The notes under the pieces: generated by a model
Database searches by the model: none
Told to the model about the DNA's origin: nothing
Seen by the model: only the letters and a program-made list of their open reading frames with translations
Part shown: positions 12,201-19,300 of the stretch, piece by piece
Numbering within the stretch: position 1 is the stretch's first letter
Layout of the letters: every line of letters starts with the position of its first letter
Source of the DNA: a virus
IMG/VR virus record: IMGVR_UViG_3300001828_000080
Location: 1 to 24,229 of that record
Strand: one strand, 5' to 3'
DNA: 24,229 nucleotides
Position numbers and translations under genes: made by a program

Positions 12201-13826
12201 GAAAAACTTCTCCTAACAAATGGAGAAAGCGTTCCTACATTTGAAGTAGATACTTGCACAGGCACCACACACCTTGGATCACATTATGGTAGAATTGAAG
12301 TTGAATTCGGTGAGACTGGTGGATATGCAAATAACATCAGTGATACTGATGATATTGTAACCGCATTCGATAATGGTGAGATTGAATACGCATACAGTTT
12401 CTACTATGATCCTAAGATTCTTTCTGATGGTGGTCCAAATACAACAATCAGAGCAACTGTTGCTGGTTCTTCAAGTCAGATTCAGATTCCTGTTCAATCT
12501 CTAGGTGTTGGAGATGGTGCATTTGCAATTGGTGATTATGTCTTCGTTGGAGATCCTACTGCTGCTTCTACTGGAATCGGAACATTCCAGATTGGATACA
12601 TCAATGACATCGTTGATAATGATCCAGCAAATCTAACTATTGTTATTCAGTCTGCTGGTGATGGTTTGATTACTAACGAACCATTTACTCCTGGAGATGA
12701 TGTATATACTGTTGGTAATGTCGTTAGAAGAGTAATCAAGCATACAGAATTTGCTAGAATTATTGATATTGAGACAAGAACCAGAACAGTTCAAGGTGCT
12801 CAGAGCAATTATTGCTCAGTAATTCTAGACAAAGGATATATTGCACAGCAAAAACTAGATTATCTTGGTTGGTTGGTCTTTGTCAACTCTGAGCATGAAG
12901 CACAGACATTTGCTGCTGTCAAGGGAAGACTCAAGGGTGTAGTCCACACTGCCGTCATGGATGAGCAGAGAAAGGATGGTGCTATTGAGTTCAGAAGTGG
13001 AACAGCAAACATTGCTTCCAATATCCACATGATTGGTGGAAGCCTTGAGATCTATGATTCTGTCAATCAAACGAGACTATTTGGTTTCGTCAACGATGAC
13101 GGACACGCAGATCACCAGGGTCTACTATTCTGGGATGCTGGTGTTGTTGCTCGTGGTGACTTCTATCTCTTCAGTTCTTCTGATCCAGAGAACATTATTG
13201 AGAACCCAGATAGTGATACTCCATCGTTCTTCGTTGATAACCTAGGTAATGTTGGTGCTGAAACTACTCTCACGGTTACTGGTAATGCAATTGCAACACC
13301 ATCTACGACTCTGGAGCAATTATCTGTTCAGAATCTAGGACCTAATGGATCTAAGAAGTTTGCAGTCAAGCAAGACAACTCAATCGACTCGTTTGGTTAT
13401 ACTAACTTCTTTACTTCAAGTGGTGGTTCTCATACTAGATACATCTCTTCGGCATCTGCTGAAGAAGATCTAACTCTACTTCCCAACATTATTTACATGG
13501 TAAATACTACAGCACAATCAACGCTAGTAGTTACACTGCCAACTTCACCACAAACTGGAGATGTTGTCAGACTAATTGATGTCAGTGGTAATCTAAGCTA
13601 CAATACTTCACTTGTTGTTAGAACTGCTGAATCATCTGGAACTAAGATTCAGGGAGATAATACTGGAACACTTCTTGGTGGTAGATTAACACCATATCCT
13701 TCTGGAGAAATGGTTGTTCAAACACCTAATGCAGCGTTCAGTCTTGTATATCTCGGATCTACTGATAGCAATGGTCAAGTAGGTATACCATCCGCCGTTC
13801 AAGGATGGTGGTTAATGGAGGTCTAA
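243..13826 (+). CDS. Giant virion structural protein, probable tail fibre (4527 aa)
   Basis: The N-terminus (DDFNATDS, NRGNSP, TPFKSIQRA) is the conserved start of large cyanomyovirus structural proteins. Residues 1 to about 570 look beta-rich, with a pectate-lyase-like stretch near 480-525. Residues 649 to about 2028 are an array of helical, cysteine-containing repeats, annotated separately. The rest is beta-rich, including IGN/VGN strand repeats near 3456-3530. The C-terminal domain (about 4394-4527) ends in GWWLMEV, like distal domains of phage fibres. No signal peptide or transmembrane segment is evident, as expected for a virion protein assembled in the cytoplasm. The start lies 41 nt after the late promoter box; AGGG at 228-231 is a weak, distant ribosome site. 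The frame is uninterrupted over 13.6 kb. The structural assignment is firm; the position in the virion (long fibre, baseplate spike or whisker) is inference. Confidence 0.9.
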   Translation: MPLTRLDNLISSKTGKYLYVSPDDFNATDSLSNRGNSPVTPFKSIQRAFLEIARYSYTPGPSNDRFDQFSIMLMPGIHYIDNRPGLVDTNGIDTFEFSQLLNSWGDDPILDISNPDNVLYKFNNTEGGAIIPRGSSLVGYDLRRTTVRPLYVPDPASVTVPRSAIFNVTGGCYFWQFTLKDGQTTAESPLFNSATGSGEVYYDPTDFTRKAAPNFSHHKLTVFEYADKEELQLFYRKIAKAFSAYQPTIDDVSPEGIPEFDFNVQENRIVGPLSDSRVIESLKFDDIAGTSSCSIEVTTKVDHGYFAGQFVAISGTEIDDEIEGFWPIYDISDDPRKFTYRVPFVTSGIGQGLTTGVEVSVNSSPALGQNAQVLAEVDSVESASPYVFNVSIRSVWGICGIWANGLKATGFKSMVIAQYTGVSLQRDDRAFIRYDEYANTWNQASLVDAFATVPYHAKGDSYWKDDWRNFHVRASEDAFIQNVSIFAVGFADHFLMESGGDMSITNSNSNFGNTSLHAIGFKGFSFNQDKAGYITDIIPPQQVVESETNREKVLYYTIDVQGSIQDSANRSKLFLGGTDLDNPLNRPAATIGGYRVGGKSGDKLYVKLDKKNNIDTFEATLEPTGFVKYIAKGSILNPSNFTINSVNVDAANLIESNRRMIQEEVFGYILERYPRLQNISYVNPDLNPAAGRYFDAKNLIQANRQTIVDSAFDDMVETFGVANIEGVADGKCKRDIGFIVDAISEDLRDGGNFNTIEATKFYFNGDGSPLQNGLVGEEQYAVFAFNRARDYCKKAVANLLPVKATIYDPESDNLLAPYGVISGSTGSGALGLDSEGVTVDKANKQDPAGRYKDAYNRITDPINREFILDAALAEVAVYHPDFYIPGDTQSNAQSRYADAFRLIRRNNKEITDRALAKIAAAHPDFYFPGDAQTTADSRFYDSYRLIEQNKDHIVDAALAEISIYHPDFYIPGSDQTTAQSRFFDSYRLIYQNRTEIINTAWTNMVGAYPGVAGTEVKCKRDLGYFVDAVSLDVFMGGNKYSRKFISEYFDGNGQFLTNGLDGETTESIRAFEEARDLMKQAITNQLSVQDLGITGDPNPGQNPPPYGTVGVTTNNLNPASCANVQSAIDTLAGIVIGVLQLPTPSLATLPAETPYSIEAGELKCRRDIGYFVDSVALDLFIRGNEYSYRFAAEYFDNAGLPISNGLVGETAESVTAFEKARDMMKLALTNSLYEKDLTITPDPNTAPDNQDPTSCADVQAAVDTLTGIVTTIINDGNLTSLPIELNKGSAPAGMAKCGRDIGYFIDAISVDLFTGGNGHTRSFIEQYFDGNTPISGGVHNTPEQKAATLTAFSEVSSFMQSAVTNQLYYRDLTVTADPNAGPLGNEDPANCANVRSAISTLASYVTDAVSAENLNNLPALVASSFLTGETKCRRDIGYIVDAVAQDLWFGGNEYTIAATKEYFNNNALIGNGVDNEVGPSVTAFKRAADLMNRAVNNQYYSRDLTLTLDQIGDPAFVADIHADAYNLVLDNKEFIAAEAYERMLAAYPAYQPSAGNTKQDCLDDVYDVLDEVMWDVKFGGNSKTYDAANIYVTNVFEGQPIDTFLDAERDEAAKVFLEAKNIAIQCLRNETVSISAGNTLTQTFDPTIVDDWDDDFAPLPKCGSAAGAVDTLFDILLQAIGNDGGVGNLNGITRTAPTQPTTYELGNCSDVLATIDTLIGIVCDALTAGNLDDLPSLSNGLWDCANVRSSIENLFDIVTDAVSSGSLAGLPVVNRGDFIVNAEASKCFRDVAYIVDAIANDLKYGGNINSVQAGEAYFVGAQLDYIDGERDETVAAWNYVGQMAIAAMRNFDFLAYNCTTTSSSTLTSIVDAVGTGTRNVPASAIIDVGDNRGILIGMKVEEYALSNYTNGLLSAGATPITTNIPSDTYVKSLIDTDKIEIGVLGSRLDTGVNQNAQQDSTSTNLYFTFEKGSWADTLPETVIVGPEGSGEDVIQDTTVSPSQRECASTAAAITQLVENITTIIETGLTKVVNNITVPTVDRVEPTFNTALLASRATVFTIDTTGYASTNAHDFETGTPVRLVPRPRFDTNTGKYVEVDKRLIRLPNGFDTNTTYYVIAPGRATQPVDYSGTSFFDGTPGSMNKLMLATSKENAAAGIYIYASETETIDQNIEIDLYQFVLDDKYDLHTYSCGLVNTVVGGIETDIAHIFDKPSSATTYQKVFFREIEGNDLPDLATTYAADPAVATTTGVNAGKINPNKEFFVRYQTSKVFTIHKTEADALNNVNPITFNNANGPFRVFANKKRSPMRFDPTFNGDDTDNGKWYLQCKDRSTEDQNTVWREIFYRIHEPDYSSKPTTTDTWYERIADTRDANERTYKLRYVIPKYIENARDPINGFVIKTRTDDTRKLVPQKLLLKPVSGNVYGARFENPQQPGEFIGFTQEQFDADDTLNELSAYDPYRRPLTGEDQDIDYRAIARFNSGVAATIQSGRYVEDALDSAINYLEITVFDLGIDTKNFPGLRNEILTTVKISAPQGGAFVANKTQSIVSNSVGFGGNSSGTAYIHGYFSVGGDHYLIIKGISGAKGTASLEYSEFQGTRFTQGNVFADMLEDQDMGKSLPLKTHIRKNFPEYYYKQNGSNVYTITPGDRIQDDAGIEYYVASVEDTGVIEDTFYIFDSAELQKRIPGQQDGIYYLTALRGNISPYPQGAGVSTNFQKFKFSQPVGKLYPLNYRNDPLWFQKSGTTNEEKNYYSQLIDPPQAFSAADNYIHGKVTVNDTKHSVTRELMSDLTAQPAFVQNTYTADNEIKAQLGNATSGSEDRRIPIAGDSTVVSDQRYYVELRRPSIARAGNHTFEYLGFGPGNYSTGLPARQEIVLEPEEDFYAQSKKQDAGIVFYTGINSQGDLYIGNRRINAITGEEDFIDRAVLADDGDEDDVIGQLVTTFDTPVTFNQNITIVGGPDGELVNNINSPVLVNVPDNQLRNLGAPLVVYSLVSSTDPISGLPQDASLDREAFFPNTSGDIRLGKNRVDAAVFGFNPRGEGQNYMIQTHAPGGVGSNIWPNQDSLVSQGGSRLAADQYITYTNVLPSTGDMALKGSAVNKNGSLGWIFANIYTVIPNNVISSLEVIVDQSVNVGSFTFIDSNSNPVSVGSLNIKSGSEIRLQNINYSGVLNGTWPVLNTQAYPFSPTSNVVYFQITPRTGSPIGAFNETWSTGIVNAPTNASPNALVSFSVSNWKEFGVLGAEALRTETETWGDFKLGINTINRATHDAYKDAFVEVQNTDPRANLDVVGNAYISGRKTTDWLSNDEYAGRNKNRISDALVVGWLDEIPSPNSEDIDDVTAAFRVSTETVAITESGRGNNENKVGINVNNSELDRALVVKGDARFTEDVRFERDIEIHGDGTLTEVRTDTTSGIFNLITDAGFVGTLNFANSANIANLVNGAETVRFADVTTNAQTIAIGNNSSTNTFRIGNAVAGDQFFYIGNLSDHSNFWVGNTPDGATVAADGSITTPGSGISKIVIGGAFGNTNQDQSFVRVGTQNLRVDGDMWLGFRRPGGSAELRSQASLISFFSNSGGPSTINFGLNASEVNIAGQGGTTTINNSLHVVASAKFDGNILLCGGLASFSFIGDRAQMGSTISAHGDGVEPDGSFTKNVDILNVLVLGPTDDGYNAVDTAGSGQWGGTAFQQEVTTIGGTPEVEPQDLPTLTGDEYYLPIKNSPNKQNGDPYLTTGDYIIVDSAVSASGHPEIVQILEVMRGNVGPFYLRVKRQPFGNFGGVLTNHPDTTPIYKVNVQFDATWLEIGVDGAGAQDNFYLAEFGGNLTTNDYVILSRNDSTGTPEYVAVNTPISQEVQKFRINDGENCDDESGDVFVVNSVTGDTIIKGGTTINNTLTISGGCGTISNIAFSANSVVNTKVLTNVVVSTPDKTISDIQIGDVIEIVTNEASLQPLFDTHVAAVDATNNRIFLDKPMAGGGSANVNFQARRNEKLLLTNGESVPTFEVDTCTGTTHLGSHYGRIEVEFGETGGYANNISDTDDIVTAFDNGEIEYAYSFYYDPKILSDGGPNTTIRATVAGSSSQIQIPVQSLGVGDGAFAIGDYVFVGDPTAASTGIGTFQIGYINDIVDNDPANLTIVIQSAGDGLITNEPFTPGDDVYTVGNVVRRVIKHTEFARIIDIETRTRTVQGAQSNYCSVILDKGYIAQQKLDYLGWLVFVNSEHEAQTFAAVKGRLKGVVHTAVMDEQRKDGAIEFRSGTANIASNIHMIGGSLEIYDSVNQTRLFGFVNDDGHADHQGLLFWDAGVVARGDFYLFSSSDPENIIENPDSDTPSFFVDNLGNVGAETTLTVTGNAIATPSTTLEQLSVQNLGPNGSKKFAVKQDNSIDSFGYTNFFTSSGGSHTRYISSASAEEDLTLLPNIIYMVNTTAQSTLVVTLPTSPQTGDVVRLIDVSGNLSYNTSLVVRTAESSGTKIQGDNTGTLLGGRLTPYPSGEMVVQTPNAAFSLVYLGSTDSNGQVGIPSAVQGWWLMEV
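2187..6330 (+). repeat. Array of KC-x-RD and CANV-type modules in the giant protein
   Basis: This is a protein-level repeat array at about residues 649-2028. A module beginning KC-x-RD-IGY-x-VDA, with a later GGN and a tract ending near AxxN, starts at residues 731, 1017, 1163, 1296 and 1431, with diverged copies near 1560 (DCLDDVYDVLDEV) and at 1786 (KCFRDVAYIVDA). Core spacing is 129-146 residues. A second motif, CANVQSAIDTLAGIV-like, closes several units and recurs six or seven times, the last at residue 2006. Each well-kept unit (1017, 1163, 1296) holds one Cys in each motif. At the DNA level the copies differ strongly, so they are old duplications kept at the protein level. I recall similar KCKRDIGY modules in other marine phage structural proteins; their function is unknown to me. 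Confidence 0.85.
2799..3281 (+). repeat. Tandem 43-45-residue helical repeats in the giant protein
   Basis: Four consecutive units of the form DxYRLI-xxN-xxI-xDxALAxI-xxxHPDFYxPG begin at residues 853, 898, 941 and 984 (spacing 45, 43, 43). Related single units begin at 649, 695 and 1523, in each case before a KC-x-RD module. The HPDFY-x-PG linker is nearly invariant in the first three units and degenerates to AYPG in the fourth. The nucleotide sequence varies mostly at synonymous positions. The pattern suggests a helical repeat spacer that can grow or shrink by recombination. Confidence 0.85.
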
Positions 13827-13829
13827 TAG

Positions 13830-15077
13830 ATGGCAAGTTATAACAGAATCAGGGCATCGAAACAGTCCCCTATCGGGACAATCATGCCCTGGGGAGGTTC
13901 TTCTAGTAACTCAAAACTAGATGAAGATGCTATTCCAACTGGGTGGATTGTTTGTAGGGGACAAACTCTTTTAGCAAGAGATTATCCTCTATTAGCACAA
14001 CTTCTTGGCAATACTTATGGTCCTTTTCAGGAACCTGGAGGACCACCTGTAGGTATTCAAAATGCATATCCAAGTTATGATGAAAATGACTTGTTTACTC
14101 TGCCTAATTTAAATAATACTGGCATGGTTGATCTTGAGGGATCAAGACTAGAACCAGAAACACAGTTGATTGTCGGTCAATATATTACAGAAAATGGAGC
14201 AGATGCCGCTCCGCCAAACATTGCGTTATCATATATTGACGTTAATTTTTCTATTGAATCCGATTCAAATCTGAGTGGTAAGATTACAGGGATTACAATT
14301 GAAGATCCTGCATATTTTGCTACTGGTAGAATTATTCCTAGAAAATTGGGCATTGACCACACTCCTGGTCATAGTCACCCGCAACCAGAAGATGCTGATG
14401 CAAAGTATCCTTCTGCAGTTCTTGGTGGTGGTTATGTCGGACTATTTGAAGCTGGTAACTATGATGTTCAAGACTCTGAATATACAACTGTTAGTGCTGA
14501 ACCAATCAATCCATCGGAAGATAGTGCAGATAGATTCAACCCAGGAACTGCACTTGTAACTTGGTATGATGAGTCGGCATTTACCCTCCCTACAATGAAC
14601 CAGTTTAGGGATTTTACTGCTGCTCCAGCAAATGTTCCTGCTATCCCAGGAAGTTCTAGAGCTGTTAGTGGATATGGTAATACTATTGATTATGAAGATC
14701 CAAACACTTGTATTATTAACGTTCAGGCACCTGCTGTTTCTTCTCCATTCCCACCATCTGGAACTTATCAAGGTTTAAAAAACTTTTATAGTTCTGGAAC
14801 AGTTGCTTCTTCTAGAGGTGGAAGCACTTTATATCCATATCCAACTACTTTAAACCACAATGCTGATGCGTGGAACTCAGAGTCTCTCGCATCTCACAAT
14901 CACTTCACAATTGACCTTGCTATGACCAAGGGACAGATGAGAATTCCTGGCACAATTCTCATAAATAATATGACGACAGGAACCATTGCTCCTGTTAGTG
15001 TTGATAAGGCATTAAGTGTTCAGATCAATGCAAATACACCTTCAATTACAACTCTGATTATAATGAGGGCATACTAA
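13830..15077 (+). CDS. Tail-collar-domain fibre protein (415 aa)
   Basis: The N-terminal phage tail collar domain is clear: PIGTIMPWGG at residues 14-23, then a stretch ending GWIVCRGQ (39-45), DYPLLAQLLGNTYG (51-64) and LPNL at 91-94. Two HxH motifs follow, H181/H183 (GHSHPQ) and H356/H358 (SHNHF). In T4 gp12 and gp37 such motifs bind metal ions along the fibre axis, so a trimeric fibre with internal metal sites is likely. The start is supported by GGAGG at 13817-13821, 8 nt upstream, and lies 3 nt after the giant gene's stop. The leader MASYNRIRASK resembles the starts of the next two proteins. It is probably a short fibre or distal fibre part; its partner is not visible from sequence. Confidence 0.88.
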   Translation: MASYNRIRASKQSPIGTIMPWGGSSSNSKLDEDAIPTGWIVCRGQTLLARDYPLLAQLLGNTYGPFQEPGGPPVGIQNAYPSYDENDLFTLPNLNNTGMVDLEGSRLEPETQLIVGQYITENGADAAPPNIALSYIDVNFSIESDSNLSGKITGITIEDPAYFATGRIIPRKLGIDHTPGHSHPQPEDADAKYPSAVLGGGYVGLFEAGNYDVQDSEYTTVSAEPINPSEDSADRFNPGTALVTWYDESAFTLPTMNQFRDFTAAPANVPAIPGSSRAVSGYGNTIDYEDPNTCIINVQAPAVSSPFPPSGTYQGLKNFYSSGTVASSRGGSTLYPYPTTLNHNADAWNSESLASHNHFTIDLAMTKGQMRIPGTILINNMTTGTIAPVSVDKALSVQINANTPSITTLIIMRAY

Positions 15078-16382
15078 ATGGCAGTATTTTATAACAGAGA
15101 AAAATCTAAGATTGGAACAACTACTGGTTCTATTATCAACTGGTCTAGACAATTGACCTCTAATGATCCAGAAGATACCCAAACAAGAGACCAGCTTCCC
15201 GCTGGTTATCTTAGATGTGATGGTTCAATTTATGCTGCTGAAGTTTTCCCAGCACTAGCAGAAGTTCTTGGAACAGGAACTTTATCGAGGTTTAGAAAAC
15301 CAAATCAGACTTTATTGGATAATCAATTCCAGTTACCAGATTTCGGATCAAAAAAGATTCGTGCTTCAAGTGGAGCAAACTTGGGTGACTATGTTGATCT
15401 TTACATTCAAGACGACAACGATAATACTATTACAAAATCTGGTGTTGGTTTAGAAGTTCAGAGTAATATTGGAACACAATATGAGATCTTATATCAAGGA
15501 TCGTTCTTCTTGCCTTCTCAATCAATTCCTATTACAGGTGAACCAGGATTTACGAGATCTACTGGTAACTATACAGAAACATCTGATGTGCTATCTAATG
15601 GATTTATTCCACACGCACACTTCCATGATGGTAACAGAACTAGAGTTGCATCTTCAACAGGAAATGAATATGCTGCATTTGGTAGAAACTCTTACACTAG
15701 AAAATCTACACTATGTGTAGTTGACTGGGCAAATAATACAAGACAAGACCTTTGCTATTATAATGCTACTAGAATTAGATTATCTTCTGTAGTTCAGCAA
15801 GAGTCAAATGCTGCAGGATGTCAAAGAACTTACTATGCTGGATGTTTTAGTGGTTGTGAATTTACAACTTCATATGAATGTTTGATTCCAGAAGGTTATA
15901 CTTGTGGATTCCCAATTTGGTCTGGTAGTGGGGGTGGATGTCCTAATGCTGGATCACAAGAAACTGCTACATGTGGAAACATTCAATATCAAGGAACAGT
16001 TGCTGTTAAGTGTCAATCAGTTGGTTTCCCTGGTTGTGCTATTGGTGGATACGTCGCACAACCAAGAACTGGTCCTGTTACACTATCTTCCAACTACAGT
16101 GATGCTAACTTGCCTTTTGACTCATTTAAAGACTCTGATTCAAATTCTTTTGCTGCAATTAACAACGTAACAAATCAAGTAGAAGCAACTGGTAACGATG
16201 GATCTCACAGACACTTTGTTAATTTTACTGCACAACCACATACATACCAAGTGAATACTTCGCCTAGTTTTATTCCTTCATCAAATTTAGTTTCTACGAT
16301 TAGTATTAACGTTAACGAAGAGAATAAAGCTGACCAGTTTATCCAACCATATCTCGTTCAAGAGTTTCTTATCAAATACTAA
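15078..16382 (+). CDS. Tail-collar-domain fibre protein with cysteine-rich insert (434 aa)
   Basis: A paralogue of its two neighbours. It has an N-terminal YNREKSK leader, a collar-like domain with GYLRCDG (43-49), FPALAEVLG (57-65) and LPDF (86-89), then an HxHxH motif (H179, H181, H183) and HRH (H377, H379). Between these lies a segment with eleven cysteines (213-320), which neither neighbour has. GAGGG-like GAGGG at 15065-15069 supports the ATG, which directly follows the previous stop; the last base of its own stop is the first base of the next ATG. The likely role is a receptor-binding or fibre-tip protein of the same particle structure. The metal-binding reading of the histidines is inferred from T4 fibres. 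Confidence 0.85.
   Translation: MAVFYNREKSKIGTTTGSIINWSRQLTSNDPEDTQTRDQLPAGYLRCDGSIYAAEVFPALAEVLGTGTLSRFRKPNQTLLDNQFQLPDFGSKKIRASSGANLGDYVDLYIQDDNDNTITKSGVGLEVQSNIGTQYEILYQGSFFLPSQSIPITGEPGFTRSTGNYTETSDVLSNGFIPHAHFHDGNRTRVASSTGNEYAAFGRNSYTRKSTLCVVDWANNTRQDLCYYNATRIRLSSVVQQESNAAGCQRTYYAGCFSGCEFTTSYECLIPEGYTCGFPIWSGSGGGCPNAGSQETATCGNIQYQGTVAVKCQSVGFPGCAIGGYVAQPRTGPVTLSSNYSDANLPFDSFKDSDSNSFAAINNVTNQVEATGNDGSHRHFVNFTAQPHTYQVNTSPSFIPSSNLVSTISINVNEENKADQFIQPYLVQEFLIKY
15714..16037 (+). other. Cysteine-rich domain within the 434-aa fibre protein
   Basis: Residues 213-320 contain Cys at 213, 226, 248, 256, 260, 268, 276, 288, 299, 312 and 320; the remainder of the protein has only one other (C47). 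Spacing is irregular (CFSGC, then larger loops), unlike a classic zinc ribbon. The segment is rich in Gly, Ser, Tyr and Gln. An odd number of cysteines could form five disulfides plus one free thiol or interchain bond once the virion is extracellular, or could bind metal. Confidence 0.75.
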
Positions 16383-19300
16383 TGACAGTCTCCTACAGAA
16401 ATCGATTTACATCGTATAAACAAGAAACTGACGGACAGTATGCTCCCGTTGGATCGATTGTTTCTGTCTTGGTTGATAATTTTTCCGATGCAGCACAGTC
16501 TCCTGAATATGGATATAAAAATTATCTTTATTGTGATGGCAGAGAATTAAACATTAGAGATTATCCTTTCTTATATCGTTCGGTTGGAAATACATACGGT
16601 GGATCTGCTTCAGTAGAAAAAACTCAACCAACACAAGCTGGTGGTGTAACTAAATTATATTGGATTAACGGTAAAGCATTTTTTAATTTACTTCAAGATG
16701 GATCTGTTGCTGGTGGTCTTAAACTTCCATATCCATATGGTGTAAATTTTAGAATTCTTGATTCTGGAAATGGGAGAGGTGCATTGGATGCAACTAATTT
16801 CCCATACGACACATTTTTCTCTACTCAAGCACCAACTGAAAATGTTTCATCTCAATTGCCAGGAAATGGAACTGAGTATGCATATGAAATTGTATTCCCA
16901 ACAACAGTAACACCAACTCCTGGTGCAACTATTGTTTTTAGTAGTGGAACTCATCCAAATATTTCTTTTAGAAAGAACTTTAGTGAGGATGATTATCCAT
17001 TTCAAGTAGGAACTTTTAGATTACCCGATTATAGAGATAAAGTTATTGTTGGATATGGAGCAGTAGATGGTGAAGGATCACCAACGGTTGAAAATGCTCT
17101 TATCAATAATGTTGGACAAAGTGGTGGTAGATGGTATATTTCTCAAGATGATCTTTTAGATGGTGGTGTGTTCTTTACAGTTGGAAATGTAAGGACAACT
17201 GGATATACAAATATTAACTCGGATGTTTTTACATTTATCACTGGATCTGTAACCTATCAATTAGGACCAATTGATGATTATATTTTCAGCAGACCAGTAG
17301 AACACTTCCACTATATTCTTTCTTCGGAACCAGATGAAGGATTAGAAGCTGAATTTGGATCTACTCCATCAGATCAATATGCTGTTCTTTATAACAAATC
17401 GAGAGCAAATATTTCTCCATTTGAACCACAAGGATCTGGTGGATTGGCATTGGGACACTCGCATGGCATTTCTGCAGAACCATTAAATGATCCACGAATG
17501 GCAACATATGGAAACGTTGGTGGTATTGGTGGTGAAGATCCTAATGTTCCTATCGACGTTAACTATGATGTTAATGATAGCATTTTAACTAATACTGCCG
17601 TTTATAGTGGTGTATCATTAGAACTATATGGCAGTGGTTCTGGAGAAATTGGTGGATTTGCTGCTCCTGCTGTTACTGATAAAGGAGACAGATATCTAGC
17701 ATTTGGATATGGAAGCTCTGGAACTTTTGGCAACACGTTACAGAGTAGTAGATCAGTAACTTACACTATGGATTTTACTGGATATACTCAGTTGTATATC
17801 TTTGCTATCTGTGGTAACGATAGCAATGGTGGAGAAAGACCAAACAATGTTGGTGAAGGACTTCAAGTTACTATTGGTGGCGCGACTCAGCAAATTATTC
17901 CATCAGGTCAGGATTTTAATGCTCAAAATGGTATTGAAGCTGGAACAGGATTTGATGCATATGATGCTGTTTATGCTTATTGGACGCAGAGTTTCATAAA
18001 CATTCCTCCTGGCAATCAGACGGCAGGACAAACAGTTACAATCTCACAAACTTGTTCCAATAGTGGTAGTGGAAATGAACTACAGTCTGGTAATGAAGCA
18101 AGTGCAAATGCTCTTGACATGTTTGGCATTCAAGCAATTGGATTGCGTGGTGGAATTCCAGAAGTGCCACCAGATCCAAATGGAACTTATCCAGTAACTG
18201 GTTCTCCTCTTGTTACTATTACAAGTCTTGTTTATGATTCTGCTAATGGATATGTTGTAGCAGGAACGGCAGCACCACATGCTTTTGACTCGGGAATGAT
18301 TGTTAATATCAGTGGTGCAACCCCAGCAGAGTTTAATGGTGCCGTTGAAGTATTGCCTGATCAGTTGAGTAGTGTTAATTTTACATATATTCCTGAAACT
18401 CCTCCATCTCCAACAGTTGCAACGGGAACAATTACAGCACGTATTGCTTCTGGTAGTTTTAGTGATGTCACAGAGACTCCAGCACCTAAAGTATATGTTA
18501 TTAATAACAATACTGTAGTTGGTGGTAAACCAGATGTTTTTGAAGTTCCTGGAACAGGTGTTATTTTCTATGATGAATATATTACTAGTCCAAATACAAT
18601 CAACGCAAGTCCTGTCACAACAGGTCCTGGAGAATCTTTCTCTCAAATTACTGTAAACTTAGTTGCTCCTGGAGGCGGTGGAGCTGGTAGTTTTGGTGAT
18701 GGTGGTGATGCTGGATATGCTTATGCTACTTTTAACTGGAAAGGCACCAACAAAACCATCTATGCTTACGGTGGAGATGGAGGACAAAGAGGAAATAATG
18801 GTGGTGCTGGCGGATCAGGTGGAACATTTTTAATTCCTGCTGATTTACTCGTAGATCCAGATTTTCAGTATTCTGCTGTTGCTGGTATTGATGGAGCTAC
18901 TGGTGGTGGCGCTGGTAGTGACACTGCTTCCACTAGTGGTGGTGGTGCTGACAATGCATTTGGAACAGGTGGTAATGGAAACTCGACTTCATTCTTGACA
19001 GAAGAAGCAGGAGCATGGGAAACTTTTACTACAAGTGGAACATGGTCTGCTCCAAGTCCATCAACTGGAGAAACTTCTAGAAACGTTCAAGTTCAAATTG
19101 CTGGTGGAGGTGGAGGTGGTGGTAATGGTAATGCCAACTCTGGTTGTGGTGGTGGTGCCATTGGTGGAACAGGAGGTGGTGGTGCTCTATTGACTGCCAC
19201 ATTGAATCAACAACCATCGACACTTAGTTACACTCTTGGCGCAGGCGGTGGTGTTGGTTTCAACAATAAAGATGGCAACACTGGAACTGGTAGTGAAGCT

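Noticed and set aside
243-13826. Intein, intron, or artificial fusion of several genes
   Set aside because: The frame is continuous with uniform composition, no intein splice-block motifs were seen, and very long structural genes of this kind are known in cyanomyoviruses.
14960-14967. CATAAATA as a second late promoter before the 434-aa fibre gene
   Set aside because: It has a mismatch in the first position of the core, lies inside the 415-aa gene more than 100 nt from the next start, and AT-rich coding sequence gives such matches by chance.
18080-18646. 188-codon open frame on the minus strand inside the glycine-rich fibre gene
   Set aside because: Its composition (many Cys, Trp, Asn, Ile) is that of the antisense of repetitive Gly/Thr/Val codons; no ribosome site or promoter is visible and it lies wholly within a convincing gene.
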